Below, one piece after another: positions 1 to 7,283 of a stretch of DNA of 43,440 nt. Source of the stretch: an uncultured Mordavella sp. (GTDB taxonomy: Bacteria > Bacillota > Clostridia > Lachnospirales > Lachnospiraceae); contig CABPCP010000024.1 in the NCBI GenBank assembly GCA_902406105.1, forward strand, positions 1-43,440, written 5' to 3'. Positions within the stretch are counted from its first letter, which is position 1. Each line of letters begins with the position of its first letter. The notes beneath the pieces were generated by a model. It made no database searches, had not been told where the DNA came from, and saw only the letters and a program-made list of their open reading frames with translations. Position numbers and translations under genes: made by a program.

Positions 1-23
1 AATCCCCCGGCCCCAACTGAAAA
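1..23. repeat. Right half of a hairpin repeat, cut by the window edge
   Basis: The first 23 bases (AATCCCCCGGCCCCAACTGA and the next three) are identical to 7247-7269, where they form the right arm and flank of a 38-bp palindrome. In both places the arm leads directly into a ribosome site and a start codon. Only the right half is visible here. Confidence 0.7.
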
Positions 24-34
24 GGAGGGACAAT

Positions 35-391
35 ATGGACTATCTCAAGGCTTTTTTGATCGGAGGATTGATTTGCGCACTGGTACAGATTCTGCTGGAC
101 CGGACTAAGCTTATGCCGGGCCGGATCATGGTGCTGCTGGTATGCAGCGGTGCGGTTTTAGGCGCGCTGCAGATATACCAGCCCTTTCAGGAATTCGCTG
201 GGGCTGGCGCCAGTGTGCCGTTGATCGGTTTTGGGAATCTTCTGTGGAATGGTGTCCGGGAAGCGGTGGACAAGGAAGGATTGATAGGGATTTTTCTTGG
301 CGGATTTAAAGCAAGCGCCGCCGGGATTTCGGCGGCGCTGATTTTTGGCTATCTGGCTTCTTTGATTTTCGATCCAAAGATGAAAAAATGA
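35..391 (+). CDS. spoVAE: Stage V sporulation protein AE (SpoVAE)
   Basis: A 118-residue, almost wholly hydrophobic protein with three to four membrane segments (about residues 5-20, 30-48, 58-75 and 84-112). The glycine-rich sequences LIGGLICALVQ, near the start, and FLGGFKASAAGIS, near residue 90, fit SpoVAE. In the family, SpoVA proteins sit in the spore inner membrane and form the channel that moves dipicolinic acid and calcium in sporulation and germination. SpoVAE is normally preceded by spoVAC and spoVAD, which would lie left of the window. AGGAGGGA lies just upstream of the ATG. The gene is convergent with kynU, with only 36 bp between them. The length is that of the family. Confidence 0.9.
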   Translation: MDYLKAFLIGGLICALVQILLDRTKLMPGRIMVLLVCSGAVLGALQIYQPFQEFAGAGASVPLIGFGNLLWNGVREAVDKEGLIGIFLGGFKASAAGISAALIFGYLASLIFDPKMKK

Positions 392-427
392 TTTTGAAAA
401 TGATTGCGGATATGTGCTGGACAGATA

Positions 428-1705
428 TTATGCTACAGTACCTGTTTTGTTCTCGAAGTTTTCATATTTCTTGCTTTCCATAATATCGATTATGCGCTCA
501 ACCATTTCATAGACATCCTTGTAAGACGTATAAAGCGCAATAGGAGCAAGTCTAATGACATCAGGATATCTAAAGTCCGGGATTACGCCTTCTGCTTTAA
601 GCGCTGCGTTTATCCGGATGGCATCATCGTGTTCAAGAGCTACATGGCCACCTCTCATCATACTGTCGGCAGGAGGATTTCCGATACGGAAACCGTATTT
701 GGCCAGCTTTTCTTCAATCAGATACATTAGATAAGCAGTTAAGTCAAGAGACTTTTCGCGAATATTATCTATTCCTGCTTCTGCATACATTTTTAAACTA
801 CCCTCGATAGGTGCCATTGAAAGTACTGGCTGCGAGCCTGTCTGCCAACCACCAGCGTACGGTGCATGTTCAAAATATTGTCTCAATTCAAATTGCGTCT
901 CTTTTACGTTTCCATGCCAGCCTGCAAGTCCCGGTTCCATAGAAAAATGCTGACGATTGATATAAAATCCTGCGATAGCGCCAGGGCCGCCGTTGAGATA
1001 TTTGTAGTTACACCATACAGCGAAATCCGGTGCGATATCTTTGAAATCGTGAGGAACTGCTCCAATAGAATGACACAAATCCCAACCAATATAGATTCCT
1101 TTGTCATGGGCCGCTTTTGTAATGCGTTTCATGTCCAGAAGCTGAGCACTCCGGTAAAGGACAGATGGGAAAAGAGCAACACACACATCATCAGTCATGG
1201 CTGCGATGATATCATCAGTATTGAGATACTTCCCGTCACGGCTTTCTACAATTTTGAGGCATTCTTCTGGATCTAGACCATGAAGTCTGATTTGACTATA
1301 AACGGCATACCTGTCTGTAGGGAAATTGAGATTATCCATAAGGATTTTATTTCTGTTATCTTTTGGGTGATAGAATGTAGCAATTCCTTGGTGTACATTA
1401 ATTGTGGTATTGGTGCAGACAGTCACCTCATCAGGATTAGCTCCGATTAAAGGTGCGATCAAAGCTCCGAGAGTATCCTGATATAGAAAGTATCCTCTGT
1501 CGGACCACATATTGATACCAGCTTCCTTCCAGTCCTTCATGGCTTTTGCCACATATTCCTCGGCATCTTTAGAGCAGAGCCCTAAGGAATTGCCATCCAT
1601 ATAGATGATGCCTTCCTGTAGATAAAACCTGTCACGAAACTTGGCAAGTTTATCTTCCCTGTCCTTTTTTTCTGCGAATTCATACGAAGATTCAAAGTTA
1701 TACAT
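428..1705 (-). CDS. kynU: Kynureninase
   Basis: A 425-residue fold-type I pyridoxal-phosphate enzyme that should cut L-kynurenine to anthranilate and L-alanine. The family landmarks are visible: MDGNSLG near residues 36-42, WDLCHSIG with the cofactor-binding Asp near 209, and NYKYLNGGPGA with the Schiff-base Lys at about 235, close to the SYKYLNAG motif of known kynureninases. The length is normal. AAAGGAGG lies 9-10 bases before the ATG. It is the second gene of a two-gene unit, 29 bp after the permease, so uptake and cleavage of one substrate are probably linked. No tryptophan dioxygenase or formamidase is seen, so kynurenine itself, for example from the host, is the likely substrate. 3-Hydroxykynurenine cannot be excluded. 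The region is richer in A+T than its neighbours. Confidence 0.93.
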   Translation of the reverse strand: MYNFESSYEFAEKKDREDKLAKFRDRFYLQEGIIYMDGNSLGLCSKDAEEYVAKAMKDWKEAGINMWSDRGYFLYQDTLGALIAPLIGANPDEVTVCTNTTINVHQGIATFYHPKDNRNKILMDNLNFPTDRYAVYSQIRLHGLDPEECLKIVESRDGKYLNTDDIIAAMTDDVCVALFPSVLYRSAQLLDMKRITKAAHDKGIYIGWDLCHSIGAVPHDFKDIAPDFAVWCNYKYLNGGPGAIAGFYINRQHFSMEPGLAGWHGNVKETQFELRQYFEHAPYAGGWQTGSQPVLSMAPIEGSLKMYAEAGIDNIREKSLDLTAYLMYLIEEKLAKYGFRIGNPPADSMMRGGHVALEHDDAIRINAALKAEGVIPDFRYPDVIRLAPIALYTSYKDVYEMVERIIDIMESKKYENFENKTGTVA

Positions 1706-1734
1706 TATTTTTTCCTCCTTTATATAATTATTTT

Positions 1735-3060
1735 TTAATCTTTATCGTAGCTTACCGTCATCTTTACTTTTCCACTTTTATATCTTAGATGGGCGTACAA
1801 GTAGGCAACGATAATGAAGCCGATTTGTCCAACCTTTAATGTGGTGGTTAAAGATGTAAAGTTAAGCCATGCTTGGATTACCAGAACTATGGTAGCCAAT
1901 ACACAGAAGAAAGTTAATAGTCCTTGACTGCATTTGAATGGCGAAGCCGCCCATTCTTCTGGCAGCAGTTTTGGAAGTTTTATCGTTGCAATCGAAGTGA
2001 ATATCATCATAACAAACTGCATTACTAAGACCAGATTAGCCAAATTTTCTAAACTTATATCCGTCAAAATTGGCACTATTGTTATTATGTAAAATACTGC
2101 CAAGAGGTAGACGGGAGTTTTGAATTTGGGATGAAGTGTAGCTAGCTTTTTTGGAATCCAGCCATCTTCTGCAGCCTGGATCAGCGGTTTTGTTACCCAA
2201 GCGATATTTGCATTAAGTGTTGTGGCAATAGCACACCACGCTCCACCGATTATAAAGAACAGATACAAAGCCTTGGGAAGTATTTTTTGTGCTACAACGG
2301 ACAAATTCTGATTTGCCACCTGATCTATTGGCAGAACTCCAGCGGCAACGGTTGCGATTAATGCATAAAGGATTGCTACACTTAACGTAGAAACAATAAA
2401 TACAAACGGGATGTCTCTCTTTGGATTTTTACACTCTCCACCTAACTGGAACAGACCGTTTGCGCCCATTACAGCAAAAGTGAGAAAAGCGGCGGCGTAT
2501 GTAAATCCGTACAGACCATCTGTAGTGAAATCGTTTTCGAAATATCCCGGTTGAATATCATTCCAGCCCCAAATAACGAATATCACAAGAGCTGCAATCA
2601 GGAAAACCATCATCAGATTCTGAACCTTAGCCATATATTTAGTTGGAAAAACATTGAGTACGAAAAAGGCTGTTGCAACAACTATAGCGATGACTTTATG
2701 AGGAAGATTCGGAAAAAGTGATAGCACATAATCCGCAAAGGACAGAGCGTACACAGACAGTGTTATATTTCTTACGCTATATACGATCGTCCAAAATCCA
2801 GCAAATTTGGGACCGCAAAGCATATAACCCTGTGTATATTCGCCACCACGTAGTCGGACGCAGTTGGTCATAAACAACATCGGTATGCTGGAAAGCACTA
2901 CAAAAATCGCAGCTAAGACAAAGGCAAGATTTACACTTCTTCCGGTTATTCCGATACCGGTACCTACAAGGATCATTATTCCTGAGCCTATAATATTACC
3001 GCAAGCAATACCAAACAATTCTTTTCTGCCCAATTCTCTTCTAAGATCTTTGGTAGACAT
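1735..3060 (-). CDS. APC-superfamily amino acid permease
   Basis: A 441-residue integral membrane protein of the amino acid-polyamine-organocation superfamily, with about 12 membrane helices. The first helix has the broken glycine-rich sequence ACGNIIGSGIMILVG that binds the substrate backbone in this family. I place the start at the ATG whose first base is 3060 (MSTKDLRREL): it stands seven bases after AAAGGAG. The ATG two codons further up touches that ribosome site. The gene is directly upstream of kynU and shares its promoter, which suggests transport of kynurenine or a related aromatic amino acid, possibly in exchange for the product alanine or anthranilate. The substrate is inference; the family is clear. 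Confidence 0.85.
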   Translation of the reverse strand: MSTKDLRRELGRKELFGIACGNIIGSGIMILVGTGIGITGRSVNLAFVLAAIFVVLSSIPMLFMTNCVRLRGGEYTQGYMLCGPKFAGFWTIVYSVRNITLSVYALSFADYVLSLFPNLPHKVIAIVVATAFFVLNVFPTKYMAKVQNLMMVFLIAALVIFVIWGWNDIQPGYFENDFTTDGLYGFTYAAAFLTFAVMGANGLFQLGGECKNPKRDIPFVFIVSTLSVAILYALIATVAAGVLPIDQVANQNLSVVAQKILPKALYLFFIIGGAWCAIATTLNANIAWVTKPLIQAAEDGWIPKKLATLHPKFKTPVYLLAVFYIITIVPILTDISLENLANLVLVMQFVMMIFTSIATIKLPKLLPEEWAASPFKCSQGLLTFFCVLATIVLVIQAWLNFTSLTTTLKVGQIGFIIVAYLYAHLRYKSGKVKMTVSYDKD

Positions 3061-3152
3061 TCTCATTCTCCTTTCCTATAAGATCTACCGCGCGCGATTT
3101 GTTACATTTGGTTCCTTTAGGTTATAGCGCTTATACCTTGATTCTTGGTTAA

Positions 3153-3181
3153 AGTATATTTTTTTATCTTAACATTGTCAA
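3153..3181 (-). promoter_or_regulatory. Promoter of the permease-kynU operon
   Basis: On the minus strand there is a perfect -35 TTGACA (3176-3181), a 17-base spacer and a -10 TATACT (3153-3158). It lies about 90 bp before the permease start. Confidence 0.8.
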
Positions 3182-3198
3182 TTATTTTTATAATGTTA
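3170..3198. promoter_or_regulatory. Inverted repeat over the -35 box, candidate operator
   Basis: TAACATT (3170-3176) and AATGTTA (3192-3198) form a perfect 7-bp inverted repeat with a 15-base centre, overlapping the -35 region of the permease-kynU promoter. A repressor bound here would block the polymerase. The regulator encoded at 3783 is the natural candidate, but this is inference. Apart from this and the promoter I see no gene in 3061-3782. Confidence 0.4.
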
Positions 3199-3782
3199 GA
3201 ACAAAGTTTATATACTTCATAAATGTTTTTAGAGTTTATAACCTGTGGTTGAGTCAGAATGAGAAAATGTAACAGGAATAGTGAAAACGGGAATCAAACT
3301 TATGTATGGGGAGAGAAGTTGGGGTTTATGGGTATGCAGCACATGCCTGAAAAAATGAAGTGGGGATACATTGGTTAATGGAGCAGATAGAAAGGGAAGA
3401 TTTTTGTGAAATCAACGGATAAAATTCCTGAATTCATCCCAGGTGACTTCTTCCTGCTGTTTGTGAAATTAATTGCGAACAATAAATAACCTTTGGCGGG
3501 AGTACCTCGAAAGAATGTAAGTGATAAATGAGAGAAAAATATTTTAAGACGACAGTCTTGGAAAAGGTAAGGCATGTAGTTGTTGGGCCTAAAAATTCAT
3601 GTTAAACTGGTCATAGCGGTTAGTGGTTTATGAGGTTGTTTTGGATGGTAACTTAATAATACAACATAATATAAATACAAAACTGCTTTTTTCAGCGAAA
3701 GGGAATGGGGAACGTGTTAGGAAGCCGCTGTCGCGCCAACAATTTGGGTACAATACGTATAAGAAAGGAGGCTGTAACAGGC

Positions 3783-4637
3783 ATGAAAGAGCGGGATGTC
3801 AATGTATCTTCTAAAAAAGTCAATATGCAAGATAAAAACAGAGAAATGTATTTTAACATCAATCATGTGGCAAAAGTACTTGATGTGGTGCCAGCTACCA
3901 TACGGAATTGGGAAAAAGAGGGACTTTTTACTGCAAAACGTAGCAGTAACAATTACAGAATATTCAGCGTACATGATATCGAACTTCTGAAGCGGATAAA
4001 AAAATACTCTATTGAGGAGAATATGAGTATGGTACTTATAAAGAAAATTCTTGCGGGAGATGTCAACACTGCAATACCTGTAAAAGAGAGTTGTCCAAGG
4101 GAAGTATATTACCAGAAATTAAAAAAATATCGGGAAGACTGTGGATATACACTCGAAGAAGTAGCTAATACAGTAGGGATTTCTGTTTCATATCTATGTA
4201 GGATAGAAAATGGTCAGGCAAATATATCTCTTGATTTACTTGAAAATCTTACAAAATTCTACGGGGAATCTATGCTTACATTTCTCAATGTAAAAAATCA
4301 AGAAGTAAATGAGGTTGTACGTAGCGGAAACGGAATACCTATGGATACGCTGTTAAATGGTGTGGAACTAAAAGCGCTGACGAATTCTGACGGATTTGAA
4401 CCTATTATATTTAATGTTGCAGCGGGATGTGGTGATTTTAAATCTCATAAGCATATGAACGGGCAAGAATTTATATATGTTATTGAAGGAAAGCTTCAAG
4501 TCACTCTCGATGATGAAAATACTTTTATACTTAAAAAAGATGATTCTATACACTTTGCATCAACGCGAATGCATAATTGGCATAATGTCGGAAAAACAAC
4601 GCTTCGTATGCTTTGGCTCCATTCATTTTTTGATTAG
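3783..4637 (+). CDS. MerR-XRE-cupin triple-domain transcriptional regulator
   Basis: I start the protein at the ATG at 3783 (284 residues), which follows AAAGGAGG (3764-3771) by 11 bases; an in-frame ATG at 3705 has a poorer ribosome site. Three domains follow one another: a MerR-type winged helix (about residues 18-85, FNINHVAKVLDVVPATIRNW), a Cro/XRE helix-turn-helix (about 106-163, YTLEEVANTVGISVSYLCRI) and a C-terminal cupin (about 200-284, with SHKHMNGQEFIYVIEG). XRE-cupin regulators are common and usually sense small molecules. The added MerR head, giving two DNA-binding domains, is unusual. It is divergent from the permease-kynU operon and probably controls it, with the cupin sensing the pathway substrate. 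That role is inference. Confidence 0.85.
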   Translation: MKERDVNVSSKKVNMQDKNREMYFNINHVAKVLDVVPATIRNWEKEGLFTAKRSSNNYRIFSVHDIELLKRIKKYSIEENMSMVLIKKILAGDVNTAIPVKESCPREVYYQKLKKYREDCGYTLEEVANTVGISVSYLCRIENGQANISLDLLENLTKFYGESMLTFLNVKNQEVNEVVRSGNGIPMDTLLNGVELKALTNSDGFEPIIFNVAAGCGDFKSHKHMNGQEFIYVIEGKLQVTLDDENTFILKKDDSIHFASTRMHNWHNVGKTTLRMLWLHSFFD

Positions 4638-4640
4638 TGT

Positions 4641-4671
4641 ATGCTGTTTTTAGTATTTCAAAAAACAGCAT
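4641..4671. terminator. Bidirectional terminator
   Basis: ATGCTGTTTTT (4641-4651) pairs perfectly with AAAAACAGCAT (4661-4671) around a 9-base loop. It ends the regulator gene and, read the other way, can end the small genes that come from the right. Confidence 0.75.
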
Positions 4672-4744
4672 TCTAGTTTAATGATAACTATAAAAGAGAA
4701 TATGTAGCAAAAATAGGAAAGTAGAAGGTGAAGAGTGAAATTTA

Positions 4745-5026
4745 TCATTTCTGTTTCTTTTGCTTTTTCCAGTATTCGATATTTTCTTCGTAGGAATGGT
4801 TCAGCCACTGGACTGCCTCATCCAGACCCTCCTGGGTAAATGGAAATTCCCGAAGCGTCTTTTCTTCCTCTGGAGCGGCATCGAAACACCAGGGTTCCGC
4901 ATAGATGCAGACATTCATCGTTTCGCTGTCTTTGGGAACATGCAGGCGGAATCTCATTCCGCGGTGTGAGCCGCTGTAAGGCTGCCGCTTCAGATATTTT
5001 ATGGAAAGACCAGGGATAGAAATCAT
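4745..5026 (-). CDS. Small conserved-looking protein of unknown function
   Basis: A 93-residue protein that I do not recognise. It is soluble, has no signal peptide, and ends in a charged Lys/Gln tail. Near the start it carries KYLKRQPYSGSHRGMRFRL, which looks like beta-strand material, and the second half is acidic and probably helical. AAAGGAGA lies seven bases before the ATG, so it is likely to be translated. It follows the other small gene by 33 bp on the same strand, and the two probably form one operon. Confidence 0.65.
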   Translation of the reverse strand: MISIPGLSIKYLKRQPYSGSHRGMRFRLHVPKDSETMNVCIYAEPWCFDAAPEEEKTLREFPFTQEGLDEAVQWLNHSYEENIEYWKKQKKQK

Positions 5027-5059
5027 AGGAACCGTCTCCTTTCCAGAATTTTGGCATTT

Positions 5060-5329
5060 CTATTCTTCGATAACCTCAATTTCCAGATAATCAAAGTCAA
5101 TGGAGTCTACGAAATTATCTTGATAGAATCGGGCTTTGCTGTGGCGCTTGAATTCTTCTATGGTGGAATCCAGCCAGATAGGCTTGCTCAGATCGAATTC
5201 GTAGCAGATTTCTTCCAGGGCGTGAAAGATCTTGTGGGTTCTGGTATCATCGGTCTTGTCGCAGATTACGGTGTCCCGCACCAGATGGTTGCTCTTCCAC
5301 TCTTTTCCCCACAAACGGAACATAGTCAT
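5060..5329 (-). CDS. Small acidic protein of unknown function
   Basis: An 89-residue protein starting MTMFRLWGKEWK. The ATG whose first base is 5329 stands three bases after GAGG, with a second in-frame ATG two codons later that would give a better spacing. A longer in-frame reading up to 5434 has no ribosome site and looks non-coding. There are no membrane segments and the C-terminus is very acidic (DYLEIEVIEE). It has a Trp- and Lys-rich head and a helical middle. The gene is first in a two-gene unit with the one at 4745-5026. No function can be given. Confidence 0.6.
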   Translation of the reverse strand: MTMFRLWGKEWKSNHLVRDTVICDKTDDTRTHKIFHALEEICYEFDLSKPIWLDSTIEEFKRHSKARFYQDNFVDSIDFDYLEIEVIEE

Positions 5330-5350
5330 CACCTCGTAATAATCGGATAG

Positions 5351-5515
5351 TATCAATATAAATCTTTTTGGGCGGGATGTCCAGAAGGATTTGGCGATTA
5401 TAAATACTTGGACAAGGAACCCCCGGAAGAACAAGACCCTGAATGGATGACGTACTATGGCTGGAGCAAAGCGACTGGTATATATTTTCTAAATTTATAT
5501 CTCCGCATAGGTTGA
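5351..5515 (+). pseudogene. Possible 3' relic of an unknown gene
   Basis: This stretch can be read as about 54 codons between stops (from TAG at 5348 to TGA at 5513). It has no start codon with a ribosome site, but its composition is protein-like: WAGCPEGFGDYKYLDKE and then EWMTYYGWSKATGIYF. The Gly/Tyr/Trp-rich, non-repetitive content suggests the broken end of a real gene. It runs straight into the tandem repeats at 5561-5636, which could mark the element that broke it. No family is recognised. Confidence 0.3.
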
Positions 5516-5560
5516 AGGCCCACCTTAGTCTGAATCAAGGATATATGGTATTTCCATAGG

Positions 5561-5636
5561 ATAAAATGTCGATTTCGTAAGAGTGAAATCCCAAGCACAT
5601 AAAATGTCAATTTAGTATAGTTGAAGGTCACAAACG
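5561..5636. repeat. Two tandem degenerate 38-bp repeats, possible IS21-type end
   Basis: Two adjacent 38-bp units (5561-5598 and 5599-5636) both begin ATAAAATGTC, then ATTT and GTA at the same places, and share TGAA further on; about 23 of 38 positions agree. Part of the same pattern (GTTGAAGG) is also at 5511. Multiple degenerate terminal repeats of this kind are typical of IS21-family ends. No transposase is present, so this would be a relic. The assignment is from memory and uncertain. Confidence 0.4.
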
Positions 5637-5640
5637 TGAA

Positions 5641-5669
5641 TTGAAAAAGCTTCCACAATCGGATAAAAT
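5641..5669 (+). promoter_or_regulatory. Promoter of malQ
   Basis: TTGAAA (5641-5646), a 17-base spacer and TAAAAT (5664-5669), about 35 bp before the malQ start. Good match to a vegetative promoter. Confidence 0.6.
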
Positions 5670-5704
5670 AAAACCATAAATAGAGTTATTGAAAGGGGTA
5701 AACC

Positions 5705-7180
5705 ATGAGAGAATCAGGCATCCTGATGCCCGTCTTTGCCCTCCCCTCCCAGACCGGCGTGGGAGAGCTGGGCAGACAGGCGTATGAATTCATCGAACTT
5801 CTTGGCAGGAACGGCGTGAAAATCTGGCAAATACTGCCGCTGAACCCAGTGGGCTATGGAAACTCGCCTTATCAGCCCTATTCCTCCTGTGCGGGGGATG
5901 AAATCTATATCAGTTTAGAGCTGCTTTGTGAGGAAAGACTGTTAGATAAACGGCCGGAAGCGTTTTTAGAACAAGAGCGGCGGGTGCGTTACGAGGAAGT
6001 GCGGGCGTTCAAGGAGCCGTACTTGCGGGAAGCCTTTGAAAATTTTGAGTCCGTACTTCAGAATGATTTGAAAATGGCAGAAGATTATCAAAAATTTTCC
6101 GCTCAATCTTGGGTAAGAGAGTACGGCGTGTTCCAGGCCCTGAAGCAGACCAATGAGGGAAAATGCTGGAACGAGTGGAAGGAAGAAGATAAAAACTGGC
6201 CGGAAGAAAGAAGAGTTCTTTCAAAAGCAGAGGAGGCGGAAGCCAAATATCAGATGTTCCTCCAGTATGAATTTTTCCGCCAGTGGATGCGGGTAAAAGA
6301 AAAGGCCAGTGAACAGGGAATCCGAATTATGGGGGATGTGCCGTTCTATGTGGGAATTGACTCTGTGGACGTGTGGGCGGGAAAGAAGAATTTCCTTTTG
6401 GATCGGGACGGAAGAGCCGTGTTTATCGCGGGAGTGCCGCCAGACTATTTCAGCGCTACCGGACAGCGGTGGGGCAATCCCATTTACGATTGGGACTATA
6501 TGAAGAAGAACGGATACCAATTTTGGGTAGATCGGATTGGTTATAATCAAAAGCTTTTTGATATCATCCGAATCGACCATTTCCGGGCATTCGACACGTA
6601 CTGGAAGATTCCAGCGTCCTGCCCTACCGCAATTGAGGGCGAGTGGGTAGAGGCGCCCGGATATGAAGTGATAGATACTCTGTTGGAGAAAATTCCGGGA
6701 GTCAGCCTGGTAGCAGAAGACCTGGGAGATCTGCGGCCAGAGGTACTGACACTGAAGGAGCATTATCATCTGAAGGGGATGAAAATTCTAATTTTCTCTT
6801 TGAAAACGGACGGAAAATACGCTTACGATGAGTTCCATGATGTAGAAAACATGATCATTTATACAGGAACGCATGACAATGACACGCTGATGGAATGGTA
6901 TCAGGGACTGACAACGGCAGCAAAGCGCAAATTGCGCCGTTTCCTGAAACGCAAGGGCTTTGGCCAGGGCAGCATAAAAGACCGGCTCCTTGGGTATACT
7001 TGGAAGAGCCGGGCGGAATATGCGGTTGTGCCTATGGCTGACATTCTGGGACTTGGCCGGGAAGGACATATCAATACACCGGGGACGGTAGGCTCACCAA
7101 ACTGGGAGTGGCGGATGCCGGACATGGCGAGGATGAAAAAAGCTCTTGAAGAATACCATCATCAGATGCAGGAGCGATAG
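5705..7180 (+). CDS. malQ: 4-alpha-glucanotransferase (amylomaltase)
   Basis: A 491-residue GH77 enzyme that moves alpha-1,4-glucan segments between chains and releases glucose; it works in the cytosol on maltodextrins or glycogen. The start MRESGILMPVFALPSQTGVG is typical. The catalytic residues are visible: nucleophile Asp about 291 in IIRIDHFRAF, acid/base Glu about 338 in VAEDLGD, and Asp about 391 in GTHDNDT. The C-terminus NTPGTVGSPNWEWRMP is the usual family ending. Length is normal. AAAGGGG precedes the ATG. It lies before an alpha-glucosidase, giving an alpha-glucan utilisation pair. Confidence 0.95.
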   Translation: MRESGILMPVFALPSQTGVGELGRQAYEFIELLGRNGVKIWQILPLNPVGYGNSPYQPYSSCAGDEIYISLELLCEERLLDKRPEAFLEQERRVRYEEVRAFKEPYLREAFENFESVLQNDLKMAEDYQKFSAQSWVREYGVFQALKQTNEGKCWNEWKEEDKNWPEERRVLSKAEEAEAKYQMFLQYEFFRQWMRVKEKASEQGIRIMGDVPFYVGIDSVDVWAGKKNFLLDRDGRAVFIAGVPPDYFSATGQRWGNPIYDWDYMKKNGYQFWVDRIGYNQKLFDIIRIDHFRAFDTYWKIPASCPTAIEGEWVEAPGYEVIDTLLEKIPGVSLVAEDLGDLRPEVLTLKEHYHLKGMKILIFSLKTDGKYAYDEFHDVENMIIYTGTHDNDTLMEWYQGLTTAAKRKLRRFLKRKGFGQGSIKDRLLGYTWKSRAEYAVVPMADILGLGREGHINTPGTVGSPNWEWRMPDMARMKKALEEYHHQMQER

Positions 7181-7224
7181 AGTGAGAAACTGTTGAATAT
7201 CAAAAAGGGACAGGGCATTTTTAA

Positions 7225-7262
7225 TTGGGGCCGGGGGCTTTTTAAAAATCCCCCGGCCCCAA
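7225..7262. repeat. 38-bp GC-rich palindromic hairpin repeat
   Basis: TTGGGGCCGGGGG (7225-7237) and CCCCCGGCCCCAA (7250-7262) are perfectly complementary, and the centre CTTTTTAAAAAT is itself nearly palindromic, leaving one mismatch in 38 bp. The right arm with its flank up to 7269 is repeated exactly at window positions 1-23. It stands between malQ and the alpha-glucosidase, only a few bases before the ribosome site at 7269-7274. It may be a dispersed repeat, an attenuator or an mRNA-stability hairpin. Confidence 0.8.
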
Positions 7263-7283
7263 CTGAAAAAGGAGGATACACAG

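Noticed and set aside
3375..3575. 66-codon minus-strand frame in the gap before the MerR-XRE-cupin gene
   Set aside because: No ribosome site and low-complexity content; a plus-strand reading of the same place is also not convincing.
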